Shown here in pieces: positions 47,021-57,235 of a stretch of 64,000 nucleotides of DNA (position 1 is its first letter; each line of letters opens with the position of its first letter). Source of the stretch: Rhodococcus spongiicola (GTDB lineage: Bacteria; Actinomycetota; Actinomycetes; Mycobacteriales; Mycobacteriaceae); contig NZ_RKLN01000003.1 of assembly GCF_004011835.1 (NCBI RefSeq), positions 1 through 64,000 on the forward strand. The letters run 5' to 3'. The position numbers and the translations under genes are program-made. Under the pieces are notes generated by a model, which saw nothing but the letters and a program-made list of their open reading frames with translations, had not been told where the DNA came from and did no database searches.

Positions 47021-47043
47021 CTCAACCTCAAGTTGAGGTTGAG
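47021..47043 (+). promoter_or_regulatory. MerR-type palindrome upstream of the second merR gene
   Basis: A perfect 23-nt palindrome (CTCAACCTCAA-G-TTGAGGTTGAG) lies 9 nt after the DUF151 stop and 207 nt before the merR-like start. Dyads of this shape are typical MerR-family operators, so autoregulation by Rv1830-like or FtsR-like protein is likely. Confidence 0.7.
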
Positions 47044-47250
47044 AGTTATGGGCGTGTCGCATTGACCGCGTGTGTCCGGGGTTCTAGCGTCTGGGTCCGT
47101 AAACGTCAGCCACGCCGGGTGCCCCGGGCGTACGCTGAGTGGATCCACCGTTCGGGTTTGCTCTATGTCACGAGTGGGTGGCTAGCAGCGTGGAGAAGTG
47201 TTTCATTCCTCTCCTTGCTGGTCGCCACTGAACGCGAGAGGGAGTAGTCC

Positions 47251-47868
47251 GTGGGAGATCAACCAGAGGAACACCAGTTGGACCTTGTTGGCGAAATGAC
47301 CATCGGGGCGCCCGCCCTCGACGAGGACGTGCAGCCAGGGTTGTTTCCCGACGACTCCATTCCTGACGAACTCGTCGGCTACCGCGTGCCGACCGCATGC
47401 CAGATCGCGGGCATCACTTACCGGCAACTCGACTACTGGGCCCGTACCAACCTCGTCGTGCCTTCGATTCGTGGAGCCGCCGGATCCGGCAGCCAGCGTC
47501 TGTACTCGTTCAAGGACATTCTCGTCCTGAAGATCGTCAAGCGACTGCTCGACACCGGTATCTCTCTGCAGAACATCCGGGTAGCGGTCGACCACCTCCG
47601 CCAACGAGGTGTAGGCGACTTGGCACACATCACCTTGTTCTCCGACGGCACCACGGTCTACGAGTGCACGTCGCCAGAGGAGGTCGTGGACCTGCTGCAG
47701 GGCGGCCAAGGCGTCTTCGGCATAGCGGTGAGCGGCGCGATGCGCGAGCTGACCGGGAAGATCGCCGGCTTTCCCGCCGAGCGCGCCAGCGGAGGCGACG
47801 CCACTGAACGTCCCGAGGACGAGCTGGCGTCCCGACGCAGAAATCGTGGCGATCGCAAGACCGGGTAG
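47251..47868 (+). CDS. MerR-family regulator (Rv1830-like)
   Basis: This 205-residue regulator has an acidic N-terminus, then a MerR helix-turn-helix (YRVPTACQIAGITYRQLDYW) with WARTNLVVPSIRGAAGSGSQ and RLYSFKDILVLKIVKRLLD. The C-terminal effector part is short and basic. GTG 47251 has GAGAGGGAG upstream. It is conserved between the DUF151 and gcvP genes in this order. Confidence 0.9.
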   Translation: MGDQPEEHQLDLVGEMTIGAPALDEDVQPGLFPDDSIPDELVGYRVPTACQIAGITYRQLDYWARTNLVVPSIRGAAGSGSQRLYSFKDILVLKIVKRLLDTGISLQNIRVAVDHLRQRGVGDLAHITLFSDGTTVYECTSPEEVVDLLQGGQGVFGIAVSGAMRELTGKIAGFPAERASGGDATERPEDELASRRRNRGDRKTG

Positions 47869-47930
47869 CCGTGTTCTGGGCATTCGTCCAGGTGTCGTCC
47901 AGTGGCATAGACTGACGTAGCGTCGCCGCC

Positions 47931-48160
47931 GTACGGGAGAGTTCTGGGCAGGCCGTCAGGGCTGTTCGGACGCCGAAGGAGCAACACCTCCCCGTCAATC
48001 TCTCAGGCACCGAGGACCGTGCGGGCTACGACGCCTCTGGAGAGCGGTGGGAGCACCCACCCGCCCACGGGGAAAGGCGCGTAGCGTCCGCGGAACGTTG
48101 TGGACGCGGCGGCAGCCGAATCTCTCAGGCGCTCGGGATTCCCGAGCAGGTGACAGAGGG
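47931..48160 (+). promoter_or_regulatory. tandem glycine riboswitch of gcvP
   Basis: The first aptamer (about 47931-48021) has the hallmark blocks CGGGAGAG, CGCCGAAGGAGCAA and ATCTCTCAGGC. The second (about 48035-48160) opens TGGAGAG and contains GCGGCAGCCGAA and ATCTCTCAGGC. The order GGAGAG ... GCCGAAGG ... CTCTCAGGC in duplicate is the cooperative glycine riboswitch architecture. It lies just before gcvP, so glycine should switch on glycine cleavage. Confidence 0.92.
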
Positions 48161-48219
48161 GGAGGAACGTTCCACCGGTGGAACGCATCCTGAACCTGAC
48201 TTACCGCTTGGGAGTTCAC

Positions 48220-51072
48220 TTGATCGACCCTCGTAGCCACTCGTTCACCGATCGCCATGTCGGTCCCGACTCGGCCGAGCTGTCACGCATCCTCGATGTC
48301 GTCGGCGTCGACTCGCTCGGCGAACTCGCGGCTCGTGCCGTGCCCGCGAGCATTCTCGATCCTGCGACCGAGGGTGTCGCTGCGGGTCTCGACACGCTCG
48401 ACGAGCCGCTGACCGAACACGAGGCGCTCAACGCGCTTGCCGCACTTGCTGACCAGAACACCGTCGCGACGTCGATGATCGGTCTTGGCTACTACGACAC
48501 GCTGACTCCGCCGGTTCTCGTACGAAACATCCTCGAGAACCCGGCCTGGTACACGGCTTACACGCCGTACCAGCCGGAGATCAGCCAAGGGCGGCTCGAG
48601 GCGCTGCTGAACTTCCAGACCATGGTCGGCGACCTGACCGGCATGGAGATCGCGAACTCGTCGATGCTGGACGAGGGCACTGCGGCAGCCGAGGCGATGA
48701 CGTTGTTGCGCCGCGCGTCGCGCAGCAAGTCGTCTCGGTTCGTCATCGACACCGATCTGTTCCCGCAGACCCGCGCCATCGTGGTGACCCGGGCCGAGCC
48801 ACTAGGCATCGACATCGTCGAAGCAGACCTCACGCAGGGCCTGCCGGACGGCGAGTTCTTCGGTGTCCTCGCGCAGGTCCCGGGTGCGTCCGGCCGCGTG
48901 GTGGACTACTCGACGATGATCGAGGCGGCGCACGAGCGAGGCGCGTTGGTGGCGGTCGGTGCCGACCTCCTGGCGCTGACCATGCTCACCCCTCCCGGTG
49001 AGATGGGTGCCGACGCGTGCTTCGGCACCACCCAGCGGTTCGGCGTGCCGATGGGCTTCGGCGGTCCGCACGCCGGCTATCTGGCCGTTCACACCAAGCA
49101 CGCGCGGCAGCTCCCGGGCCGGCTCGTCGGTATCTCTGTGGATGCTGACGGCGACAAGGCCTACCGGCTGGCATTGCAAACCCGCGAGCAGCACATCCGC
49201 CGTGAGAAGGCGACCAGCAACATCTGCACCGCGCAGGTGCTGCTCGCCGTCGTCGCGGCCATGTACGCCAGCTACCACGGCGCCGAGGGCCTGAAGGCGA
49301 TCGCGCAGCGTGTGCACGATCGGGCCGGCTATCTCGCGGCCGGACTGCGCGCCGCCGACGTGGAGGTCGTCCACGAACGCTTCTTCGACACCGTCCTCGC
49401 GCGGGTGCCGGGGCGCGCCGCCGACGTCGTCGGGCAGGCGAAGGCGTGGGGCGTCAACCTGCGTTTGGTCGACGACGATCACGTGGGCGTCGCGTGCGAC
49501 GAGGCAACCACCGAGGAGCACCTCGAGTCGGTGCTCGCGGCGTTCGGGCTGCCATCCGGCGTCGAGATCGCGTATGCACCGACTTCTTTTGGGGACCGCA
49601 CCACCGCATTCCTGCAGCACGAGGCTTTCACGAAGTACCGCACGGAGACAGCGATGCTCCGCTACTTGCGGGCTCTGTCCGACAAGGACATCGCACTCGA
49701 TCGCAGCATGATTCCGCTCGGCTCGTGCACGATGAAGCTCAACGCGACCGCCGAGATGGAGCCCATCACATGGCCCGCCTTCGCGAGGCTTCATCCGTTC
49801 GCGCCGACCGAGGATGCGCCGGGCATGCTGAAGGTGATCTCCGATCTGCAGGACTGGTTGGTCGCCATCACCGGCTACGACGCGGTGAGCCTGCAGCCCA
49901 ACGCGGGGAGTCAAGGCGAGTTCGCGGGGCTGCTCGCGATCCGCAACTACCATCTCAGCCGCGGGGACCACCATCGGGACACCTGCCTGATTCCATCCAG
50001 TGCGCACGGCACCAACGCGGCGTCGGCGGTGATGGTCGGAATGCGTGTCGAGGTCGTCGCATGCCGTGAGAACGGCGACGTGGACCTCGACGATCTGCGT
50101 GCCAAGATCGCCGACCACGCCGAACGCTTGGCGGCGATCATGATCACCTACCCGTCGACGCATGGCGTCTACGAGGAAGAGGTCGGTGAGATCTGCGCGG
50201 CGGTGCACGACGCCGGCGGACAGGTGTACGTCGACGGCGCGAATCTGAACGCGCTTGTCGGACTGGCTCGGCCGGGCCGGTTCGGCGGTGATGTGAGCCA
50301 CCTGAACCTACACAAGACGTTCTGCATCCCGCACGGCGGCGGCGGCCCGGGCGTCGGTCCGATCGGTGTCCGTGAACACCTCGCTCCGTTCCTCCCGGGT
50401 CATCCGATGGCCCCCGAACTCGGTGGTTCGGGCCCGGTGTCCGCGGCACCGTACGGCAGCGCGTCGATCCTGCCGATCACGTGGATGTACATCAAGATGA
50501 TGGGCGCGCAGGGCCTGCGTCGTGCTTCTCTGACCGCAATCGCGTCGGCCAACTACATCGCCCGGCGCCTCGACGAGTACTTCCCTGTGCTGTACACGGG
50601 TGAGAACGGCATGGTCGCGCACGAGTGCATCCTGGACCTGCGTCCGCTCACCAAGGAGACGGGCGTGACGGTCGATGACGTCGCGAAACGTCTGGCCGAC
50701 TACGGGTTCCACGCGCCGACGATGAGCTTCCCAGTTGCCGGCACCCTCATGGTGGAGCCGACCGAGAGCGAGAACCTCGACGAGATCGACGAGTTCTGTG
50801 AGGCAATGATCGCGATCCGCCGTGAAATCGATCGGGTCGGGGCGGGGGAGTGGCCCGTCGATGACAATCCGCTGCGCGGCGCCCCGCACACCGCTGCATG
50901 CCTGGTCTCCGATTGGAAGCACCCGTACTCACGCGAGATCGCGGTCTACCCGCGCGGAAAGGGGAGTGACTCTCGCCCCAAGGTGTGGCCCGCAGTCCGC
51001 CGCATCGACGGTGCTCGCGGCGATCGCAACCTCGTGTGCTCGTGCCCGCCGATCGAGGCGTTCACCAGCTAG
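48220..51072 (+). CDS. gcvP: Glycine dehydrogenase (decarboxylating), P protein
   Basis: This ~950-residue PLP enzyme decarboxylates glycine and loads GcvH. It has the fused two-half architecture: N-terminal half with [20 protein letters not shown] and [13 protein letters not shown]-terminal half with PLP lysine K699 in [21 protein letters not shown] 48220 is favoured (GGGAG 5 nt upstream; gives [10 protein letters not shown] near the N-terminus). GTG 48178 would add 14 residues. It is controlled by the glycine riboswitch and ends at a strong terminator. Confidence 0.95.
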   Translation: MIDPRSHSFTDRHVGPDSAELSRILDVVGVDSLGELAARAVPASILDPATEGVAAGLDTLDEPLTEHEALNALAALADQNTVATSMIGLGYYDTLTPPVLVRNILENPAWYTAYTPYQPEISQGRLEALLNFQTMVGDLTGMEIANSSMLDEGTAAAEAMTLLRRASRSKSSRFVIDTDLFPQTRAIVVTRAEPLGIDIVEADLTQGLPDGEFFGVLAQVPGASGRVVDYSTMIEAAHERGALVAVGADLLALTMLTPPGEMGADACFGTTQRFGVPMGFGGPHAGYLAVHTKHARQLPGRLVGISVDADGDKAYRLALQTREQHIRREKATSNICTAQVLLAVVAAMYASYHGAEGLKAIAQRVHDRAGYLAAGLRAADVEVVHERFFDTVLARVPGRAADVVGQAKAWGVNLRLVDDDHVGVACDEATTEEHLESVLAAFGLPSGVEIAYAPTSFGDRTTAFLQHEAFTKYRTETAMLRYLRALSDKDIALDRSMIPLGSCTMKLNATAEMEPITWPAFARLHPFAPTEDAPGMLKVISDLQDWLVAITGYDAVSLQPNAGSQGEFAGLLAIRNYHLSRGDHHRDTCLIPSSAHGTNAASAVMVGMRVEVVACRENGDVDLDDLRAKIADHAERLAAIMITYPSTHGVYEEEVGEICAAVHDAGGQVYVDGANLNALVGLARPGRFGGDVSHLNLHKTFCIPHGGGGPGVGPIGVREHLAPFLPGHPMAPELGGSGPVSAAPYGSASILPITWMYIKMMGAQGLRRASLTAIASANYIARRLDEYFPVLYTGENGMVAHECILDLRPLTKETGVTVDDVAKRLADYGFHAPTMSFPVAGTLMVEPTESENLDEIDEFCEAMIAIRREIDRVGAGEWPVDDNPLRGAPHTAACLVSDWKHPYSREIAVYPRGKGSDSRPKVWPAVRRIDGARGDRNLVCSCPPIEAFTS

Positions 51073-51087
51073 CCGATCGGCGATCGA

Positions 51088-51120
51088 CGGCCCGGATGCT
51101 CGCATCGAGCATCCGGGCCG
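51088..51120 (+). terminator. gcvP terminator
   Basis: A perfect 15-bp stem (CGGCCCGGATGCTCG / CGAGCATCCGGGCCG) with a 3-nt loop begins 15 nt after the gcvP stop. Confidence 0.88.
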
Positions 51121-51519
51121 TCACCGTTCCGGGGAAGCGATCACACTGAACTCGGTGCGGGACGGAAGCATTAGAATACCCGAACCCAGTAGGGCTCGAC
51201 CAAATCAGCGACGAATCGCCAACGACGAATCGACAATGACATCGCCACAGGAACGATCTCGGCTGGCGGGGTAGGGGACTGGAGCCGGCTACGGCCGCGA
51301 AGTTGTGGTTCCGGTCGTGCGAGATTGTGTACACGTTGGGGCGGACGCTCCTGGACTTCGTCGATACGCACAGTGGGGCATCCAGAGGGGCTCAGCCCAC
51401 TGTCGTTCCCGTTCCGGAAGAAAGCGACATGGCGCCTTTCCCATGCAAGAAATCCGAGCCGCACGGAACCCATGAAATACCCAAATTCAGCACCGGACCG
51501 CAAGAACCAAAAAAATCCC
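51121..51519. other. intergenic region between convergent genes
   Basis: No supported gene was found. It separates gcvP from the minus-strand VWA gene; open frames here are short and of unlikely composition. An A-rich stretch (AAAAAAATCCCC, ~51510) lies just outside the VWA stop. Confidence 0.5.
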
Positions 51520-53274
51520 CTACAGCAAGAGTTCTCCGAAGGCGCCACCGATGGCGGGGCCTTCAGTGGAGGGGACCGCGATCAACGTGCCACCGGTCTG
51601 GTCGGCGACTGCTTGCAGTGTCTCCTGGTCGCTGTTGTCATCGATCGAGACGACGTCGACGCGTACGGGGTGGGCGCCGCCGGTGAGTGCCGTCGTCAAT
51701 TGCTCTCTGGTGGTGGAGGTGTCGTCGTTGGGTCCATCGGTGATGAGCAGGATCGAATTGGGGCGGCCTTCGACGAACCCGTCGACGGCGCTCTCGTGTG
51801 CGGCGATCAGGGACGCGTAGGTCGATGTTGCGGTGGCTGGGCGCAGGGAATGTAGCGCGGTCTCGAGCCGCTGCCGGCGATCGTCTTCGTTCATTGGCCC
51901 GGTCGGGACCTCCACTCGATACGGCTCGTTTCCATTGAGGCCACGGCTGTACACCCACAGACCGACGTCGGCCCCATCCGGCAGTGCCGCGATTCGAGCG
52001 GAGAGCGCGTCGACGGTGTTGCTCATTCGGGTACCCGTTCCGTCGTTGAAGCCCATGGATCCGGAGATGTCCAGCAGGATTGTCGTTGCCTGCGGGATGA
52101 CAGGGCTGGCAAACGTCGCGGCAAGGTGGGTGGCGGCGGGCCCGGTGGCCGGCGCGAGCACCTGCCCGAGCGGCGGCATCGGGGTCCAGTCGGTTGACGG
52201 GGGCGTCTGGTCGCCGACACGGAATCCTGCATCGACGAGGTCCTGTACCTGCTCGGGCTGGCTCAGGAAGTCCACGAACTGCGCGGCGGCGCGGCTGAGG
52301 GTCTCGTCGACCCACGGTGCCGCAAGGATCGCGGCTGGATGGTCGGCGACCGGCGTGGCGCCGAACGGGGCGAACGCGACCAGGCGCTGTGCTCTTTCTC
52401 CGACGGCGTAGATCTGCTGTTCGGTGGCGGGGACGGCGTGGAACGGCGCCCGCGCGGGGTCGGGTTGGGTGGCCAACGCGGTGATCGCGTCGGGCGTGGA
52501 CGCGGGTGCTCCCTCGTGTGCCGCGCTGCTGTTGGCAAGCGCGGCAATCGCGGTGGTGACCCGCGGGGACGCGGCCTGGGCCGCGTCAAGCGGCCCGGTG
52601 CCGACGTTCGCGGTCGCAGCGGCGACAGCGTCCAGGGCGGACGTGGTAGCGGCGGATCCGGCGCCGGTGGGAAGTGCGAGCTTCAGGCTGCCCCAACCGT
52701 TGAGTCCCAAACCGGCGAGCGAATCTGTCCCTGACTGCAGTGTGGGGAGGGTCTGCCAATTGATTCTGGCTGCGGTGAGGGCGTGGCCGAGTTCCTGGGG
52801 GACCGCGACGACGACCGGACTGAAGGCGACAGACTTCGGTTGGCCGTCGATGGCGCCGGTTCCGGAGAGCCGGTTGACCGGCTCGCTGGTCGCGGGGATC
52901 CACAGCGCCGGGGCCGGGCCGAGGTTGTTGTTCCAGGGACCTTGCGGTGCCGCGGACAGCGCGCCCGTCACGGCGGCGGAATCGGCATCGTGCACCGACA
53001 CCGACACGCAGTGGTCCCGAATCACCGGCCGGGTCTCGGTGAAGCGGGCAGCGAGTTCACGGATCGGGCCGGCGATGTCGGGGTCGGCGGCGACGACGAG
53101 TGTGACGGCACCCTCGACGCACGCTCCAGCCGCCGCGGTGCCCTGGCTACTTGTGCGGTCCTTCAACTGGAACCAGCCGACGACGCCGAGCACGAGGACG
53201 ATCACCGTCACCGCCGAGATGATCGGCCCCTTGCTGACGCCACGAAATCGTCGATCGTTGCGATGCCGTCCCAC
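51520..53274 (-). CDS. membrane-anchored substrate-binding/VWA-domain protein (Rv1836c-like)
   Basis: This 584-residue protein has one N-terminal transmembrane helix (IISAVTVIVLVLGVVGWFQL), a periplasmic-binding-protein-like domain (~70-370), and a C-terminal von Willebrand factor A domain. The VWA MIDAS motif is LLDISGSMGFND, with later Thr (STYASL) and LLITDGPNDD. GTG 53274 is preferred (AAGGCGG 5 nt upstream); the frame extends 28 codons further without a site. It probably acts in metal-dependent binding on the outer face. The location near glcB matches M. tuberculosis. Confidence 0.85.
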   Translation of the reverse strand: MGRHRNDRRFRGVSKGPIISAVTVIVLVLGVVGWFQLKDRTSSQGTAAAGACVEGAVTLVVAADPDIAGPIRELAARFTETRPVIRDHCVSVSVHDADSAAVTGALSAAPQGPWNNNLGPAPALWIPATSEPVNRLSGTGAIDGQPKSVAFSPVVVAVPQELGHALTAARINWQTLPTLQSGTDSLAGLGLNGWGSLKLALPTGAGSAATTSALDAVAAATANVGTGPLDAAQAASPRVTTAIAALANSSAAHEGAPASTPDAITALATQPDPARAPFHAVPATEQQIYAVGERAQRLVAFAPFGATPVADHPAAILAAPWVDETLSRAAAQFVDFLSQPEQVQDLVDAGFRVGDQTPPSTDWTPMPPLGQVLAPATGPAATHLAATFASPVIPQATTILLDISGSMGFNDGTGTRMSNTVDALSARIAALPDGADVGLWVYSRGLNGNEPYRVEVPTGPMNEDDRRQRLETALHSLRPATATSTYASLIAAHESAVDGFVEGRPNSILLITDGPNDDTSTTREQLTTALTGGAHPVRVDVVSIDDNSDQETLQAVADQTGGTLIAVPSTEGPAIGGAFGELLL

Positions 53275-53406
53275 GAAAACCGCCTTGCTCTCCGCTCGGT
53301 CGGTTCTGGGCCCGACCAGCCCTGACGACCGCAGTCTAATGACGATCGGGGGCATCATGACGGGCGCGGCCCCGAATCCTCCGTCGAGGAGTCGGGGTCG
53401 CGTGCG

Positions 53407-55263
53407 TCAGGGGCGTAGTGGTCTGCCTGAGCTGAGGTGACGAACCTCCGGCAGCCCGTAGACCGGGGTCGGGATTCCCTCGTACCTGGCCTTCAACTGC
53501 AGCGCGAGGTAGAGGGAGTACTGTCGCGCCTGAGCCAGGCCGCCGCACTGGAACCACAGCCCTTCCTGCCGGGTGGGCTTCCACATGTTGCGCAGCTCGC
53601 CCTCCCACGGACCCGGATCCTTGACGGTGCCGAAGCCGAGGCCCCAGCACTTGCCGATCTTGTCGGCCACCTCCTGACCCATGAGGTCCGCGACCCGGGC
53701 GCTGATCGAGCCGTAGCCGGTGGCGTAGACGACCAGGTCAGCGGGTAATTCGGTGCCGTCGGTGAGCACCACGGCGTCCTCGGTCAGCCGTTCCACCTGA
53801 CCCGACGCGAGGTGGATGCTGCCGTCGGCGACCAGATCCGACGCGCCGGCGTCGATGTGGTAGCCGGAGCCGAGACGCAGGTACACCGTGGCGAACCCCC
53901 ACCCGTCGTCCCCGAAATGGAGTTTGAATCCCACCTTCTCGAGCCGGTCGTAGAGATCCCTGTCCCGCTTGGCGACCTCCTGGTAGATCGGGATCTGGAA
54001 CTCGGGCATGATCTTGTACGGCAGCGATGCGGAAATGAGGTCGGCCTTCTCCGTCGTAATGCCCTCCGCCAGTGCACGTTCCGAATACAGGTCCCCGAAT
54101 CCCACATCCGTCAGCGTTTCCGACCTCACCACATACATGGGCGAACGCTGCACCATCGTCACGTCAGCGCAGTTCTCATGCAACGCCTGGCAGATGTCAT
54201 GAGCCGAGTTACCAGCGCCGATCACTACGGCACGTTTGCCGGCATAGGCGTCCGGCCCCGGGTGCTCGCCGGAATGATGCTGCTCGCCGCGGAACACGTC
54301 CTGACCGGGGAAGGTCGGGACGTGGGGCCTGCCTTGCAGTCCGGTTGCGAGCACTAGGTGCTTCGGCCGCAGGACAAGGAGCTGTCCGGCGCGGTCCAGG
54401 GCGACGGTCCACTCCCTCGCTTCCTCGTTGAACTTCGCCGACCGGCAGGTGGTGGATCCCCAGTACGGAATCTCCATCACCCTCGTGTACATCTCGAGCC
54501 AGTCGCCGAGCCTGTCCTTCGGTGAGAACACCGGCCAGTTGTCGGGAAACGGAAGGTAGGGGAGGTGGTCGAACCACACCGGATCGTGCAGGCACAGTGA
54601 CTTGTACCGTTTGCGCCACTGGTCGCCCGGGCGTCCGTGCTTGTCGACGACCAGCGCCGGAACGTCGAGCTGACGAAGCCGCGCACCGAGCGTTATACCG
54701 CCTTGGCTGCCCCCGATCACCAGCACGTACGGCTGGCGTGTGCCATCGAACTCTCGCGCCTCGATCGCACGCCCTTCCGCCCAGGTCCGGGTGCCGCCAC
54801 CGGAACCGGGCGTCGCACCGTTGACGCGATTTGTCCCCCGCCTCTCCTCGTAGCCTTTCAACTCCTCCATCGTGGTGAGGAGGGTCCACGCCTCGTCGCC
54901 CTCCAGCCGTACGTGCCCCTTGCCTCGGCCGATCGCCGTCTCGAACTCGATCAACGCGGACGTGACGCCACCGCGTTCCGGCACCTCTTCCTCGAGCACC
55001 TCGGTGGTACGGAAGTTCGACGGATCGGTGTCATCGAGCCGCGCCCGAAGCATCGCGGCCACGCCATCCCGTCCTTCGACCGTGGCGATATTCCAGGTGA
55101 ACGCCACCAGATCGCGCCAGAAGCAGTCGGCCGCGAACATCGCCGCGACGCGGTCGGTATCGCGGCCGGCCAGGGCGGACTCGAACCTCGCCAACCACAG
55201 ATCGACTCGTTCCTCAGGTGTCAATGTCATGTGGTCCGTGGACGGCAGGACTGACTTCGTCAT
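53407..55263 (-). CDS. NTF2-like/flavin-containing monooxygenase fusion, paralogue A
   Basis: In this 618-residue enzyme, residues ~15-130 are a SnoaL/NTF2-like domain (LDDTDPSNFRTTEVLEEE). From ~175 it is a class B flavoprotein monooxygenase with FAD-binding VLVIGGSQGGITLGARL, the FMO-like FPGQDVFRGEQHHSGEH, NADPH-binding VVIGAGNSAHDIC, and a C-terminal LVVYATGYGS. The FAD fingerprint has Ser at the middle Gly (GGSQGG), unlike paralogues B and C. It probably oxygenates ketones, amines or hydrocarbons with NADPH; the substrate is unknown. It is last of three tandem paralogues, 21 nt after B. Confidence 0.85.
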   Translation of the reverse strand: MTKSVLPSTDHMTLTPEERVDLWLARFESALAGRDTDRVAAMFAADCFWRDLVAFTWNIATVEGRDGVAAMLRARLDDTDPSNFRTTEVLEEEVPERGGVTSALIEFETAIGRGKGHVRLEGDEAWTLLTTMEELKGYEERRGTNRVNGATPGSGGGTRTWAEGRAIEAREFDGTRQPYVLVIGGSQGGITLGARLRQLDVPALVVDKHGRPGDQWRKRYKSLCLHDPVWFDHLPYLPFPDNWPVFSPKDRLGDWLEMYTRVMEIPYWGSTTCRSAKFNEEAREWTVALDRAGQLLVLRPKHLVLATGLQGRPHVPTFPGQDVFRGEQHHSGEHPGPDAYAGKRAVVIGAGNSAHDICQALHENCADVTMVQRSPMYVVRSETLTDVGFGDLYSERALAEGITTEKADLISASLPYKIMPEFQIPIYQEVAKRDRDLYDRLEKVGFKLHFGDDGWGFATVYLRLGSGYHIDAGASDLVADGSIHLASGQVERLTEDAVVLTDGTELPADLVVYATGYGSISARVADLMGQEVADKIGKCWGLGFGTVKDPGPWEGELRNMWKPTRQEGLWFQCGGLAQARQYSLYLALQLKARYEGIPTPVYGLPEVRHLSSGRPLRP

Positions 55264-55284
55264 GTGGCGGTCCCACCTGCTGTC

Positions 55285-57108
55285 TCAGCTGAGGTGATGG
55301 ACTTCCGGTAATCCGTAGACCGGAGTAGGGATTCCCTCGTACCTGGCCTTCAACTGCAGGCCGAGGTACAGGGAGTACTGCCTCGCCTGAGCCAGATTTC
55401 CGCCCTGGAACCACAGTGCTTCCTGCCGGGTGGGCTTCCACATGTTGCGCAGCTCGCCCTCCCACGGACCCGGATCCTTGGTGGTTGCGGAACCGAGTCC
55501 CCAACACTTGCCGACCTTGTCGGCCACGTCCTGACCCATGAGGTCGGCCGCCCAGCCGTTCATCGAGCCGTAGCCGGTGGCGTACACGACCAGGTCGGCC
55601 GGCAACTCGGTGCCGTCGGTGAGAACCACAGCATCTTCGGTCAGCCGTTCAACCTGACCTGACGCGAGGTGGATGCTGCCGTCGGCGACCAGGTCAGAGG
55701 CACCGACGTCGATGTAGTAGCCGGAGCCGCGGCGCAGGAACTTCATGGAGAGCCCCGACCCGTCGTCACCGAAGTCGAGCTTGAAACCGGCCTTCGCGAG
55801 CCGGTCGTAGAGGTCCTTGTCCCGTTCGGCGACTTTCTCGTAGATCGGGATCTGGAACTCGTGCATGATCCTGTAGGGCAGTGACGCCGTTGTGAGGTCG
55901 GCCTTCTCCGTCGTGATGCCCGCTGCGAGGGCACGCTCCGAATACAGGTCTCCGAGTCCGAGATCCATCAGCGTCTCCGACTTGACGACATTGGTGGACG
56001 AACGCTGGACCATCGTCACATCGGCACCGTTCAGGTACAACGCCTGGCAGATGTCATGAGCTGAGTTGTTCGAGCCGACCACCACGACACGCTTGCCGGC
56101 GTAGGCGTCGGGACCCGGGTGCTGACTGGAGTGATGCTGCTCGCCGCGGAACACGTCCTGACCGGGGAAGTCCGGGACGTTGGGCTTGCCGTGCATCCCG
56201 GTCGCGAGCACGACATGCTTCGGGTGCAACACCACGCGCTGCCCGGCGCGATCGAGGACGACAGTCCACTCCTCGAGTTCCTCGTCGAAATTCGCTGACA
56301 TGCACCTCGTGGAGGCCCAGTACGGGATCTCCATCAAGTTCGTGTAGCCCTCGAGCCAGTCGCCGATCTTGTCCTTGGGCGAGAAAACCGGCCAATTCTC
56401 AGGAAAGGGCAGGTAGGGGAGGTGGTCGTACCAGACCGGGTCGTGCAGGCACAGTGACTTGTACCGTTTGCGCCACTGGTCGCCGGCCCGTTCATGCTTG
56501 TCGACGACCAGCGCCGGAACGTCGAGCTGACGCAGCCGCGCGCCCAGCGCGATACCGGCTTGGCCGCCGCCGACCACCAGCACATATGGCTGTCGGGTGT
56601 AGCCGAGCTCCCGCTCTTCGATCTCGCGCTTTTCGGCCCAAGTCTGGGTGGCTCCGCGGGGACCGTGGACCGCACCGTTTACGCGATGGGGCCCGAGCCG
56701 CTCTTCGAAGCCTTTCAGCTCCTCCATCGTGGTGAGGAGGGTCCACGCCTCGTCGCCCTTCAGCCGCAGGTGTCCCTTGCCGCGGCCGATCGCCGTCTCG
56801 AACTCGATGAACGCGGATGTGACGCCGTTGTCTTCCTCCGGCACCTCGCTGGTGTGGAAGTTCGACGGATCGGTGTCGTCGAGCCGTGCCCGAAGCATCT
56901 CGGTGACGCCATCGCGGCCTTCGACGGTCGTGATATTCCAGGTGAAGGCAACCAGGTCGCGCCAGAAGCTGTCGACCTCGAACATGCGCGCGACGCGGTC
57001 GATGTCGCGGTCGGAGAGGGCGGACTCGAAGCTCGCCAACCACAGATCGACACGTTCCTGAGGGGTCAGAGTTAGTTGGTCAGAAGGCGGCAGGACTGAC
57101 TTCGTCAT
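55285..57108 (-). CDS. NTF2-like/flavin-containing monooxygenase fusion, paralogue B
   Basis: This 607-residue protein has the same two-part architecture as A, with a canonical FAD fingerprint (VVGGGQAGIALGARL), FPGQDVFRGEQHHSSQHPG, and a second nucleotide-binding loop VVVGSNNSAHDICQ (GSNNSA instead of GAGNSA). It carries the same C-terminal LVVYATGYGS. It starts at ATG 57108 with AGGAGAGA upstream on the minus strand. Confidence 0.85.
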   Translation of the reverse strand: MTKSVLPPSDQLTLTPQERVDLWLASFESALSDRDIDRVARMFEVDSFWRDLVAFTWNITTVEGRDGVTEMLRARLDDTDPSNFHTSEVPEEDNGVTSAFIEFETAIGRGKGHLRLKGDEAWTLLTTMEELKGFEERLGPHRVNGAVHGPRGATQTWAEKREIEERELGYTRQPYVLVVGGGQAGIALGARLRQLDVPALVVDKHERAGDQWRKRYKSLCLHDPVWYDHLPYLPFPENWPVFSPKDKIGDWLEGYTNLMEIPYWASTRCMSANFDEELEEWTVVLDRAGQRVVLHPKHVVLATGMHGKPNVPDFPGQDVFRGEQHHSSQHPGPDAYAGKRVVVVGSNNSAHDICQALYLNGADVTMVQRSSTNVVKSETLMDLGLGDLYSERALAAGITTEKADLTTASLPYRIMHEFQIPIYEKVAERDKDLYDRLAKAGFKLDFGDDGSGLSMKFLRRGSGYYIDVGASDLVADGSIHLASGQVERLTEDAVVLTDGTELPADLVVYATGYGSMNGWAADLMGQDVADKVGKCWGLGSATTKDPGPWEGELRNMWKPTRQEALWFQGGNLAQARQYSLYLGLQLKARYEGIPTPVYGLPEVHHLS

Positions 57109-57235
57109 GGGTCTCTCCTTCGCTCCGCAACCCAGAGTAGAGCGCCGTCATGGCGGCCCGGATATGTCGAAGCAACGGAGATGTCACAGCAGAGGGAGCG
57201 AAGCGCTTGTCGGTCGCAGACAGGGTCGAGCCGTA

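Noticed and set aside
48802-50301. 499-aa minus-strand frame inside gcvP
   Set aside because: Fully antisense to the conserved gcvP coding sequence, His/Arg/Gln-rich, no recognisable domain.
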